A stretch of 64,000 nucleotides of DNA, taken from positions 50,244,418 through 50,308,417 of the forward strand of contig CM034533.1 in the NCBI GenBank assembly GCA_020002185.1. Reading direction: 5' to 3'. Each line of letters begins with the position of its first letter. Position 1 is the first letter of the stretch. The notes under the pieces were generated by a model, which was given only the letters and a program-made list of their open reading frames with translations, was not told where the DNA came from and did not search any database. The stretch is from Paraescarpia echinospica. Lineage: Eukaryota > Annelida > Polychaeta > Sabellida > Siboglinidae. The position numbers and the translations under genes were made by a program. Shown piece after piece: positions 36,101 to 48,300 of the stretch.

Positions 36101-38939
36101 CTATCAATGGATGGGTGTAAAATATCCCACTAAGTTAACCATTCACAGGAAATGAGGCATAACGATGATACAATTTCGTTGCGTTTTGCCATGCTGTGAG
36201 CCTTCAACTGTCGGCTGTGGCGCCTTTCATTGATTGTTTTTTACCATTCCACAGTCGTGAACTTTTCCAATCAAAAACAACTTTTTCTAATAATGTTTAA
36301 CAAAATCGCACGAAATTGTATCAACTTAAGGTGGCTGCACCAGCTATTATATGCTTCTTTTGAATTAATCATTTATAATATAAGTTTTGAAGATAAGTTA
36401 ACCATTTTTTCTCAGAGTTTGCCTCAGATACTAAACAATACTGTAGACGAAAAAATATGTCAAAAATCACCATAAAATGGCATTTTATTTCATTTTGAGA
36501 AACTCACCAAAAGAAAAGAAAAATGTGTATGGTTGTAAGTACGAACATGTTATTGACATTTAGACGGGTTTGTTTTGTAAACAAATGCATATTAAGTTTG
36601 ATACAGTTTCATAAACATTTTGCTACAATGTTGAAAGACAAAGGTTTTCCCACCAAGTTGTGTCATGATATTGTGTTACGAAGGGCCATGTGTTGAACTT
36701 GTTGTGGTAGACTAGATTGATTGACACCTGCTGAGGTCAGTCACGTGGCTGAGGTTGGGCATTATCGGAAAATAAACAAAACTGCCGCCAGTATTTGGTG
36801 ATTTGACAGCGTGATGCATTTAGGTAATTATAATACAACATCATAGTGGCATGAGAATAACCAGACTATATGATCTGCATTCATGGTGAATAAATTTATG
36901 TTTGAACTGGGCTGACGCACACGTGATCGTCACTATGGAAACATCGTCAGTTTCCAAGAATCTGTAAAGGGACTTCCCACAGACACACTAAAAATACTAG
37001 TTCATATGTTCATACTGACACCTACTAATGTTCTATGAAGAAAAAAATAAAGAAATCAACTGACATGATACCCGGTGCAGCTACCTTAATACTATAAACA
37101 GCAAACTGTATAAACGTATATGTACTTATGAATGAATATATGTATCAAAACGTGCTTGTAACTGACATAAGAAAAGGCACATTAACATAGAAATGGCTAT
37201 CTATATCGACGCATGTGTATTTATTATCTCGTTTTCGAAAACTTATTTAAGATGGTTGATGCCCATATATGGTAAAACCGTTTCTTCGTGTATGGTTATC
37301 TACTCTCCAGCTTGGTTTACATGCTACTATAATACAGGACAACATTCCTTGCGTCTTATGGAAACTACATACAATTTTATTTGCAACTGTGATGATAATA
37401 ACATGAATTTGTTTTATTTATCTTATTGCAAAAAAATCAGCATTAGAAACATTTTCTCAGTGCATTCATTAACTGAAATTGTGTGAACACATTGTTATGG
37501 CTTATGCATACATGGAATAAACCTACACACTTTGGTACATGTAGCTCAATGTTAAATGTATTGTTGCTGTGTACATTGGTTTTTCACACTGCCCAATCTG
37601 TAAACCTATTTTCCTCGAAATGTCGCCTTTATAAAGTTTGCTTCTTTTTTTAGCAATAAATCAATAACTACTGAAGATATTTCATTTTAAAGCTTGTGGT
37701 CTCTGGAATAAAAATAGGCACAACACTAAATTTCGTAATACACACTTCACTGTGGCAGGTGACATATTACATTCTTTCTGTGACAAACTAATGACATTTT
37801 ATTTGGAAATGAACTGTGATTGTTGCAAGACAAAACATTGTCATGAGCCACACGTGTAAGAAAATGATTTGAACTATTTACACCTTCGGTCACTAAACCA
37901 ACTTAAGAGAGAGAGAGCATTTTGATTTTGTATGGAAAAATATTACATTTTTTGTGAGAAAATCTAGTGTTATTTTATTTGGAAATGAGCTAGAATTGTT
38001 GTGAGGTAAACATGATTATCATGCACCAGATGTGTAAGTAATGATTTGAACTAATGCCCACCCTTCACGAAACCAAACTAAATTGTTAATATATCTTAGT
38101 ATATGTTGTGTTTTTCTTTCAACTTCCTCTACAATATTGAAGTGCCCATTAACCACAAATACGTATCTAACCATTCGAAACATGTTATACCAAAATTAGC
38201 TATGTAGCCTTATAATTAGTATATAATAAAATATAAATACAAGGTACATTAAATATAAGGATGACACAAGAAAATGCAAGCAGTTGTTTCTATTGTCCTT
38301 GGACAAACAAACAATTACATGACACAGATATTAATAGAATATGACAAAATATCAGAATAAAACAATAATAAATAAATATTAGTTACTGTTCAGATGTCAA
38401 AAGACATTGATAATTATAATATTAAGAAGCGAAGGAGATTACCCCCTGATTATAAGCACTGTTAAGTCATTTGAGAAACCGACTCATGTACGCAATTTCT
38501 CATACAAACACATGCATAGAATGTCATGCTTTTTTTTATTATTCCTACTTCAATACAGCTGTTAAAAGAGACTTGGTCATTAATTACGTTGTCGCTTGAC
38601 CAGAAAACGTATGAAAACATTCAAGACCGAGATACTTAAAACTATTATTATCGTACTTTTTTGTCTTGTGATATTAGTATGCTAGTCGGCATAATCTTGT
38701 GAGGTAAATACATGTTTAAGGAACTAATAACACATGTAATAGGCCCACTAATGCAGTGATTAACTTTTCGATATGACAAAAAATGACACAGCAGCATTAT
38801 ACTTACAGTACACAAGGTTGTGCGTGTAACATGAACATATACATTATGCAAACAATGTATTGCATCATGGTAACATCACTACATCAGCTACAACTACTCC
38901 TAATGGTAAAATTGTGTATCGTAGTACTTAATACAAAGA
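36101..38939. other. AT-rich intergenic DNA with diverged short repeats
   Basis: A block with ATTTTATTTGGAAATGA, a CATGAGCCA-type sequence and ATGATTTGAACTA occurs at about 37790-37900 and 37970-38060, with a diverged third copy near 44370-44470. TAGCTATGTAGCCTTATAAT (about 38200) recurs near 34262 and 44595. No gene recognised; the frame at 37193-37486 has no family signature. Confidence 0.5.
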
Positions 38940-39039
38940 TTTAAAAAGATTTAGATTTAACAAGATTGCCACCCAGAGAATTAACTCTAGGTGGCAGGTG
39001 GACAATGAAGCCCTTTGGCTTATCGAGAGTCCGACCCTT

Positions 39040-41838
39040 TTATCTATGTGTATCCCGCCCGTCTGAGGTATGTGTCGATTTTATTTTTAAACATATTCAT
39101 GCTACTAGCACCCACACAATCAGCAGGTAATCTGTTCCATTCATTTACAGTCCTTTGTGAAAATGAAAACTTTCTTATATCCAATCTACTCTGCTCCTTT
39201 GCCAATGTAAGTTCATGTCCTCTAGTCCTTCTATCTTTCTTAACTGAGAAAAAAATATTTCTATCAATATTTTCATAACCCTTCAATATTTTAAACACTT
39301 CTATCTGATCTCCTCTCAATCTCCTGGTCTCTAGTGTTGTTAAACCGCATTTTTTAGGCGTATTTCGTAACTAAGATCCCTCAGTTTTGGTATCATTTTA
39401 GTTGCTCTCCTCTGCACTCTTTCTAGCATATCTATGTCCTTCCTGCGATATGGCCTCCACGCTTGAATACAATATTCTAAATGAGGCCTAACTATTGTTT
39501 TGTACAGCGGTATTATTAGCACTTTTTCCTTATACGTTATGTTTCGCCTAATTAATCCAAGGATTTGATTTCCCTTTGAAGCTGCAATTCCGCACTGCTC
39601 TGAAACCTTCATATCAGCACTAATGGTTAACCCTAAGTCCTTTTCTTTTACAGTAGTACTTAGTACAGTACCCCCCATTGTATATTCTACTTCTTCGTTC
39701 CCATGTCCTGTGTGGAGGCATTTACATTTCCCAAAATTGAACAGCATTTGCCACTTTTCAGACCATTTGATCAACCTGTCAAGATCATCTTGTAAATGCT
39801 GTCTATCTCCATCACTTTTAATCCTTCTAAACACTTTTGTATCATCCGCAAATTTCAACACCTTGCTTATTATTTCATCATCCAAATCGTTGATATATAT
39901 TAAGAATAATATAGGACCTAATACTGATCCCTGTGGTACCCCACTCAATACTGATTTCCAGTTTGAAGCCTCCCCATCAACTACTACGTTGTCTTCTGTC
40001 AATCAACCATTGTTCTATCCAGTTTATTATACCATTTCCTATGCCATGGGCCTTTAGTTTAAGCAGTAATCTTTGATGTGGTACTTTGTCGAAAGCTTTT
40101 TGAAAATCTAAGTAGACGATATCTACTGGTGATCCCTCATCTACCCACTTAGTGATGTCTTCCAAAAACATAACATATTTGTTAAGCATGACCTCGCTTT
40201 AAAAAAACCATGTTGAGATGGGTTTATCAAGTTTTGTTTAACAAGAAAATCCACCATGTGATCTTTAATTAGTCTTTCTAACAATTTACAAATCACTGAT
40301 GTTAAACTCACTGGTCTATCGTTCTCTGACTTGTTTCTCGAACCTTTTTTAAATAACGGTATAATGTTTGCTTCTTTCCATTCTAAAGGAACCACTCCCT
40401 CTTCTATTGACAAATTGAAAACTGTTGCAAGCGGTATGCTAATTTGTTCTACAATTTCCAATAGTAGTTTGGGTGGAATACCATCCACTCCAGGTGATTT
40501 ATTTTCCTTCATAGCCCATATTTTCTTACCTACCATTTCCGGGGTTACAATTAATTGTCCTAAATAGTCTGAATCTGCCCCCTTGAACTTAGCCTCTGGT
40601 ACTGGCAGTGAACTAATATCTTCCCTGGTAAACACTGAACTAAAGTACTCATTCAGGTCTTCTGCCATTAAGAATCCCTCTGATATTATATTTCCAGCAC
40701 TATCTTCTAGAGGACCGACTTTATCTTGAACTTTCTGTTTGCTTCGAAAATACGCATAAAAACTCTTGCTGTCATGTTTTATATTACTAGCTAATTGTTG
40801 TTCATAGCTTCTCTTTGAATGTCTAATTTCAGCTGTAGCTTGGTTAAGTGCTTCTTTATAACTGTTGTAGTCTTCATCATTTCCAGTACATCTGTATGAC
40901 TTCCACATCATTTGTTTGTACTTAATTTTTCTAATGGCTTCTTTCGATAAGTGTTTCTTTTTGGACCGTTTTTCTTGTTTTTTGAAGGGTACAAATTTAT
41001 CGACTATGCACTTAATTTCACTCTTTAATACATTCCAGCATTCTGTTGCCGTCTTATTTTTCAGTGTGTTATTCCAGTCTATCTTTGCTAAATATTTCCT
41101 CATGTCCTTATACCTTCCTTTGTGGAAATTTCTCCTATACTGCTTTTTACTATTCCTTTCTGATTTTACTTTGATGATAAAATGTATCTGGTTGTGATCG
41201 CTACTCCCCAGTGGCTCACATATCTTGACATTGTCAACTAATTCATTCTGTGAGGACAAAACTATGTCTAACACATTCTCACCCCTGGTTGGTTCTAGCA
41301 CATGTTGAGAAAGGAATGTATCTTGAACTAAAACTAAAAACTTGTGGTCCTCACTCCCCATACTCTGTAGAGATTTCCATTGTATATGCCCATGGTTAAA
41401 ATCCCCCATAATAATACAGTCCCGTTTGCTTACTTCCCTTATAGCGTTTTGTATTTTTTCATTCTCTTCTATGCTTATGTTTGGACTTCGATAAACTAAC
41501 CCAACTGTTAACGTTGAGTTTCCTGTAACTATGTTACACCAAACAGCTTCTTCGCAATCTGCTTCTCTTTCTAATTTTATTTCATAAGCCTGAATAGATT
41601 CTTTAATATATAAAATAACTCCACCTCCCTTTCTTCCTATTCTATCTTTTCTAAACATTACATATCCTGTCAGTCCCAATTCAGCATCTGATATATCGGT
41701 GGTGGTCCAGGATTCGGTTATACCTATTATATGAGGGTCAATATCTTCTACCATAATGTTTAGTTCATTTCTTTTGTTTACTATACTCCTTGCATTTAAA
41801 CAAACACATTTATATCCAGCTTCAGAAGAGTTTTCCAC
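39040..41838 (-). pseudogene. CR1 ORF2: endonuclease plus reverse transcriptase, three frameshifts
   Basis: The first frame (41838-40141, 565 codons) holds the full endonuclease: CLNARSIVNKRNEL, GITESW, GGGVILYIKE, VYRSPN, MGDFNH and the terminal SSDHNQIHF. The RT start follows (KENKSPGVDGIPPKLL, NIIPLFKKGSRNKSENDRPV). It continues in 40189-39977 (VYLDFQKAFDKVPH), then 40002-39340 (GVPQGSVLGPILFLIYINDL, active site KFADDTKVF, RPHLEYCIQAW). It ends in 39319-39044 (FSFSQRTVNEWNRLPADC). Single frameshifts near 40195, 40000 and 39330 break it; otherwise it is complete. Confidence 0.93.
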
Positions 41839-41916
41839 ACTGTTATTTGCTGATTTATTTGTGCTGTCTTTATCTATGCCTCCATTTTCAGGCTTTTCTG
41901 TGAGTCCCCTGCGAAT

Positions 41917-43121
41917 CTAGTTTAAATAGATGCAACCTGTCCCACTGTCAACAGATCGCAGCAGGTTCTCTGAGAAAACTGCTGCCCCCTTTCCACTAAG
42001 ATGGAGGCCATCTCTCATGTACATATCTTCCCTCCCAACAAAGTATCCCCATAAATCTGTGAATCCCACCCCCTCTTCATCACACATCTGCTCAACTAGT
42101 ACGTTGATCGCCATCCTCTTACAGTTTCTATACGTTGCCCCCCTTCCTCCCATTACTGGCAAAATTCCTGACAGAATAACCTGTTCAACTCTCGTCTTCT
42201 GTAGCTTCCTCACTAACTGTCTATACTTCTGTACTATCGCAGTTGTTCCCTCCCTGTCTGCATTATTTGTTCCTACATGTACCAGTATAGACCCCCCTTG
42301 CCATGTCCCAATACCTTCTCTACCCTGTCAGTTACATGTTCAATCCTAGCCCCCGGTAAACAAACAACGATGTCCTTCCCCTCGCTCAGTGCCTTGTCCG
42401 TCTTTCTCATAATGGAGTCGCCCATAAACACCCTCTCTTTCCTCATTGCCCCCTCTATCACTGCCTTAGAATAGCTCCTTCTTCGGTTTGCATCTGTCTG
42501 CTTGTTGTCTTTCCCCCCTGTCGTCTTCTCTCCTGTCACATTCTCTTCCGATCCATTCTTTCCTGTCGCTTTTTCTCTTGTCACCTTCCCTTTTATCGAC
42601 TTCTCTTCTATCACATTTTCTCTCACTTCCTTTTGTCCCTTCTTCGTTCGTCCCATCTCGTTTTCCTCTCTCCTCTCCCTTCCCATCTTCCCTCCCTCCT
42701 TCTCTACGGTCACTTTCTTCCCTGTCACCTTCACGCTTGTCACGTTTTCTGTTGTCGATTTTCCAATTTCTTCTCCTCCAATCACCTTCCCTCCTCTCAA
42801 TCTCCTTTCCTTAGTTTTCTTGCCTCTGCTATTCTCCTTCAGTCTTGCAGTATTCTCACCTCTCTCCCTGTCGTCTCTCTCCATTCGACCTGCCTCCTTG
42901 CTAATTCCCATCTCCATTCCCTTCACAATATCTGTCAACCTAACTATCTCCTTCTGCAGACACTCCACCTTCCAACACCCAATGCACTGAAAGGTGAATC
43001 CTTCCTCCATGGTTTCTGCCCATGACTTCCCACAGCCGGACAATGCAAAATCTACCCAGCTGTGGCAGTGATCGCACACCAAGTGTCGCTTTGCCTTGAC
43101 TTGCCGCTTGCAAGGCGCCAT
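41917..43121 (-). pseudogene. CR1 ORF1: zinc-finger plus SGNH (GDSL-type) esterase, one frameshift
   Basis: The frame starts MAPCKRQVKAKRHLVCDHCH at 43121. A Cys/His cluster (CDHC..., CGKSW, CIGC, residues about 16-48) resembles the PHD-like finger of CR1 ORF1. A long Lys/Glu/Gly-rich charged linker follows. The esterase domain shows block I VFMGDSIM, block III GTNN and block V DGLHLSGKG, consistent with a Ser-Asp-His triad. A frameshift near 42290, at a run of six C on plus, separates the two halves; the second ends at 41917. PHD and esterase domains are established components of CR1-like ORF1 proteins. Confidence 0.88.
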
Positions 43122-43130
43122 ATCCCGATC

Positions 43131-45301
43131 AGAATTTATTTAATAACTTAACTAACTTAGTCTTTATAAAGACTGTTTCCTGTGTACTACAGCACACTTT
43201 AGGTTACAAATTTCAATTACACAGCCAACTATTTATCCTGACACGAACGCTAACATTACCGGTAGTGACCTAATTTAAATACAATCAATTACGTTACGTT
43301 AGGCTGCTTTATTTATTTAGGTTACGCCGCCCGACTATCGCCCTTGCTTAATTTTAACAACAATGCTACCTAATCAAAATATCTAGCAAGTACTGGCTTA
43401 CACAGATATTATCTTATGTAAGTAGTTTGATGGTTGTTACTTTATCTCCTATATATTCTACCACATAATCAGGTTTGTTAAATCTTGTTTTCAAATTATC
43501 GAAGCCTAAGTGAGTTACCCTATTATCACTCACTATACTAAGGTATTCTAAAATACTATAACTAACTAACTTTAAGCACAACTGCTACTCAATCTATGTT
43601 TATTGCAACTTTATGAATGATATTAAGGCAAGAATAATACTTATCAATCAGTAATTCCACTTGTTTATCAACTTTTCTGCACCACCAATTTCTACGATCT
43701 ATCTCCGCCAAATATAGCCTCAAAGTCCCAATAATTTGGGCTTCAAGGAAAAATATATTGAATGATAGGGTTATAGGTGTAACCATGGACACCAAATATA
43801 ATTGGTGTCCATTAGATGATGTACCAGACGGAAACAACAGGTGGTGATATTTCCATCAAAGTCACCAGATTGCCAGCCACCAATAAGGTCAACATAATCA
43901 CGAATACATGTTCACTTAGAAATCTTCCAAATTAATGATATGTGTATTAATGGTTCACGTGTAACAAGGTTGTGCAAATGACAATTGGAGACACCAAACT
44001 TACCCTCACTATACATTGCTTGCTGCGTTTGAAAAGAGGCCAGTGACATCATGACATGATGCTATCTGCCAGTTTCTGCACACTATAAACACATTATCTT
44101 GAAAGATGACAGTGTTGCAGCTGTGACATGTGATACGTGTAAAGCAAGTGGTATCCTAAAATATAGATATAGGTATGTGGTTGAAAGTGTAACCAATGTG
44201 GACACCAAAAGTTACACGCACAACCACAAGTTTGCAGCCCTTATCACTGCTACACATGGTATCCCATCAATTTCTTTGATCCAAGTAATACACACATTGA
44301 ACTATGCCAGGATGCATCAAATAGAATGCAAGATGTTTCATTTACTGCTTGGCACTAAAACAAATGTAGTGTTTTATTTGGAAATTAATTGGGAAGTTTT
44401 GATGTAGAATAATTGTCATGTGCCACGGTCACAATACCTAACTGATATGTTTTGTACTATTGTACACCTTCGGTCACAATACCTAACTGATATGTTTTGT
44501 GCGTTTATTTTCAATTCTATTTAATATAATGATTTAAAAATTTGCTGTGCATGCGTGCCTCGATTTTTCACAAATGCTGACACAAAATAGTATCGTGTAG
44601 CCCTATAATTAGTATATATTATAGTCGATTATGTACTTGTTGAAAAACATTCAAAAAGGCCTGCTTCCATTTTCACAAAATAGCCCACTATGCCCTAAAA
44701 ATCAAAATAGAAAGTGTCATATGGGCTGGTTGTGACGGGTAAATGTCATAGATGAAGTCTGGTGTGGGTGAGAACTTATAACATTTAGGTACTCCTGAAG
44801 TGATTTTTCAGATTGTTTGCCTAGTCTATAATAAAAAAATTTTTTTTTTACATAACACGCTTTTATTTAAAACAAACTATTATAAAACAGCTGCCTCACA
44901 GATTGTTTTCAGTCTACAAAATAAAAATCCATACAAATTACCCAATGTTAAATTCAAATTTTTGTGATTTTTTATCAATTTCATTCAAATTGAGACCATT
45001 TTGTTTTTCAATTAATTCTACTTCATGATTGACCCATTCGACCCTACATACCTGTGCATGCCATATCAAATATCATTGATAAATTTTGTGTGGGTTCTAT
45101 TAATGCATCTGTAATTGTAATTGCAAAATGTAGTAGTTTAATTGTAATTGATTTGATTTTATGTAATTGGACACAGCCCCTCGCAAAAATAATTCAACCA
45201 TAAAATTAACAGATCAATGTAGCATACGTCAGCTATATTGGTTGTGGTCGCATGGAATTAGCCTTTATCATTATTCCTACATTCTTGCAGGACTCGGGAA
45301 G
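43131..45301. other. Upstream region of the cysteine-rich gene
   Basis: No coding sequence recognised. It contains diverged copies of short repeats also seen near 34.26, 37.8 and 38.2 kb (at 44370-44470 and 44595-44630). I cannot pick out a promoter with confidence. Confidence 0.4.
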
Positions 45302-45380
45302 ATGAAGCCCAGTGGGGAGTGGCGACCCAGCCTTCTGATGGCGATGTTGGTTGCAGCCTCCATTACTACAGCACTGTCAG
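45302..45380 (+). CDS. Exon 1: signal peptide
   Basis: ATG at 45302 encodes MKPSGEWRPS, then the hydrophobic LLMAMLVAASITTALS. The exon ends CAG with donor GTAGGA at 45381, in phase 1. Joined to exon 2 the sequence continues A-C-T-D, giving a plausible cleavage after ALS-A. The frame is open upstream of the ATG but without another Met, which supports this start. Confidence 0.8.
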
Positions 45381-48300
45381 GTAGGAAATGGAATACGACA
45401 CAGCGTGGAATGTGTCAAATCCTCTCGCATTGAACTTTTGAACAGACAAACATTGCACATATGGATACTTATGTAAGTGTTTAATTAGTCTCAAAGTAAA
45501 AATAAAATACAAAACAAAAGGACCGCTCAAAAAGAGTTGAGGGACTTATCAAAAAATTAATGTACAAATAACAATACTTTGCAATCTAATGTGCGATATT
45601 TTGGGTAGGGTGTTGCCAGTTTTACTGATTATATTGTCATTACTCAATAAATATTTAAAGTTATCTGGATCATTCATATTACTAAAAAACTCGAATAATG
45701 TTCTTGTAGTTCATTAAAATATAAAGCGCATTTCATTAAAATGTGAAACTCGTTTTCTATTTCATCAGTGCAATTATAACATGTTCTAACTTCAGGTGGA
45801 GAGTAATTACATTCAATACATGCAGTTTCAAATCTGATTGGTGCCACGCCACTTCAACATTTTGCAAGTGTTGATCGGTTACATTCATTCATAATTTTGA
45901 ACTTAAAACCGTAATGTGCACATAATAATTACGTGCACGTTACGGTTTTAAGTTCAAAACCGTCAAGGAACAAACTGATTTACCCCATAAAGGTGTCTTT
46001 ACAGATATTGGGTATTTTTAAAACATATAGGTTTTATGTCCTACTCTAAGGGTCGTTGATTAATTCCTGAAAGTTTTGTGCTCTATGCTCAAGCTGTCTA
46101 ACAGGCAAACGTTAACATACTCAACGCTAGATCGATTATAGTTAGATGCTCAGCTACAAATTTAGTTTTGAACTGTTTATAGGTTCTTAGTTTGTTTCTA
46201 CTGCTATTTCTGCCATCTTTTCTATTAATAATATAAAGCCATTGCTGTTGCGTAATTCACACATAAAACATCAGTGTATTCATTTATATCCTTTATATTA
46301 ACATAGCCACCTATATAAGTCAGATTATGCAGATGCAAATCATTCTAGCGATGGTATAGTTCGTTACCCCAATTTCGTGTTCCACTTTCGAATTTCATAA
46401 TTGATCAAAACACATTCTGTCACTCTTGATATATCCATATTGTTTAAAGGACACCAGAGCCTTGTAACAGTTAACCTTTGTTCGCGAGTCGATGTTTTCC
46501 ACGCCATTTCACCCTGTACTACTGCTAATGGGGTATATTTACTCACACTTAGGAAAAATCGACAGGTCCTATTATGTATACTATCTATGACAGAATATTC
46601 TTTGGTAGCCTATCCAACACAACAGAACCACAATTTATAACAGTGAGCACCAAACCATCGAATAGTTTTGTAAAACAGTTAAGGCATTCCTCCATTACAT
46701 TTGTCTTAATAAAACCGAAGCTGTGTTCGATGCAGTAGCTACGTTTTTTACGTTCTCCTTATAATCAAGGTGTTCTGTAAAAGTATAGATGCATGCAGTG
46801 CACCTTTTTATTATATGCGTTTAGATTTCTCTCTCGTTGGTTAATACTTGACTGGTTAAAAAACAGTTGTATTCTCAATACAGGAGCGGGTTGAATATGA
46901 TAACTATGCATTTCTTCTTCCAGCGTGTACCGATGGAGCAGACAATTGTGCAACGTGCACTGGTTCAACTTGTGGCACGTGTGCAAATGGATACTATGTT
47001 GATGGAGGCGGCTCATGTGCAGGTGAATAATTGAATATACTAAACTAAAAGTCAAATTTCAATCCGTGGTAGACTAGAAATGCTTCTTCAATATATTGTT
47101 ATCAACGGAAGTAACTTATCAAAAGCGTTTTAATTTTTCATTCAAACATTAATAATCGATATTGTAGTAACTTAAATAAAAAATAATCTGTTCTACGGCC
47201 CTGGAAAATGAATGGTGATTGTGAAAAGAAATAATGTACAAAGTAGCCTATTTTCTGAGGTTTGAATAAAATAACTGTCGACGATGGAGGTACCAGTGCA
47301 GAGTGCTCCGTCTGCATGGCCGGATACTACCTAGATACCACTACGTGCACTGGTAACAAAAATACTTGTAATACTATTTTGGTTACTACACATGTTTCCT
47401 CTGCATATAGGTTGGGAAATGAAAACAACACAAAGCCTATATGTGTAACTTTGATGTTGAATTGTCAGACGTGCCATGCTTGATAATCTATGGACCCTAT
47501 CGAAAACGACTGATCTGTTTTACGGCTCTGGCCAGCGATTGGTGATAATGATGTTGTCGGTGAAAGGATGTAATATATAAATTAGCCTGTTTTTGAACAT
47601 TTGAACCATATGTCAGTATCGAGACTTGTTTATTCAGCAGGTGGTACAAAATATTTCACGTCCAATGCAGGCGCTAAGACACAATGTCCTGGCTGTTTGG
47701 AGAAATAATACCCAAATGCCACAACGCTTATTGGAGAAAATCCTACTCCTAATAATCTTGGATGCTATAAGTGTTATTTATTAATGTTATCATCAGTGTA
47801 AGAAATTAACAAAATGAACTTGTTTTGTAATTTTTAAAGAAATGACAAATTCGATAATTGTTTTTTTTTCAGCATGTGCTACTGAATGTACTGCGTGCAC
47901 TGGAGGTACAAGTGCAGAGTGCTCCGCCTGCACGGCTGGATACTACCTAGATACCACTACGTGCACTGGTAACAAAAATACTTCTAATACTATTTTGGTT
48001 ACTACACATTTTTCCTGTGCATATAGGTTGGGAAATGAAAACACAAAGCCTATATGTGTAACTTTGATGTTGAAGTGTCCGAAGTGCCATGCTTGATAAT
48101 CTATGGACCCTATCGAAAACGACTGATCTGTTCTACTGCTCTGGCCAGCGAATGGTGATAATGATGATGTTGGTGAAAGGATGTAATATATAAATTAGCC
48201 TGTTTTTATTTTTTCAGCAGTTGGTACTAAATGTTTCACGTGCAATGCAGGCGCTGAGACACAATGTCCTGGTTGTTTGGACAGTTAATACCCAAATGCC

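Larger units (their letters stand above)
38960..43130 (-). mobile_element. Nearly complete CR1 retrotransposon (ORF1 plus ORF2)
   Basis: On the minus strand, ORF1 (about 43121-41920) and ORF2 (41838-39040) are both recognisable end to end, with few frameshifts. The 3' end carries AATCTTGTTAAATCT repeats (TAACAAGATT on plus), the short tandem tail typical of CR1. A second, plus-strand copy in the window (49734-51047) is very similar, so the family is young. The exact 5' end is not defined; 43131-43400 may be its 5' UTR. Confidence 0.93.

Noticed and set aside
42273..43025. Plus-strand Ser/Pro/Phe-rich frames at 42.3-43.0 kb
   Set aside because: Antisense shadows of the charged linker of CR1 ORF1.
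43589..43837. 82-codon minus-strand frame
   Set aside because: No recognisable motif; no neighbouring coding blocks.
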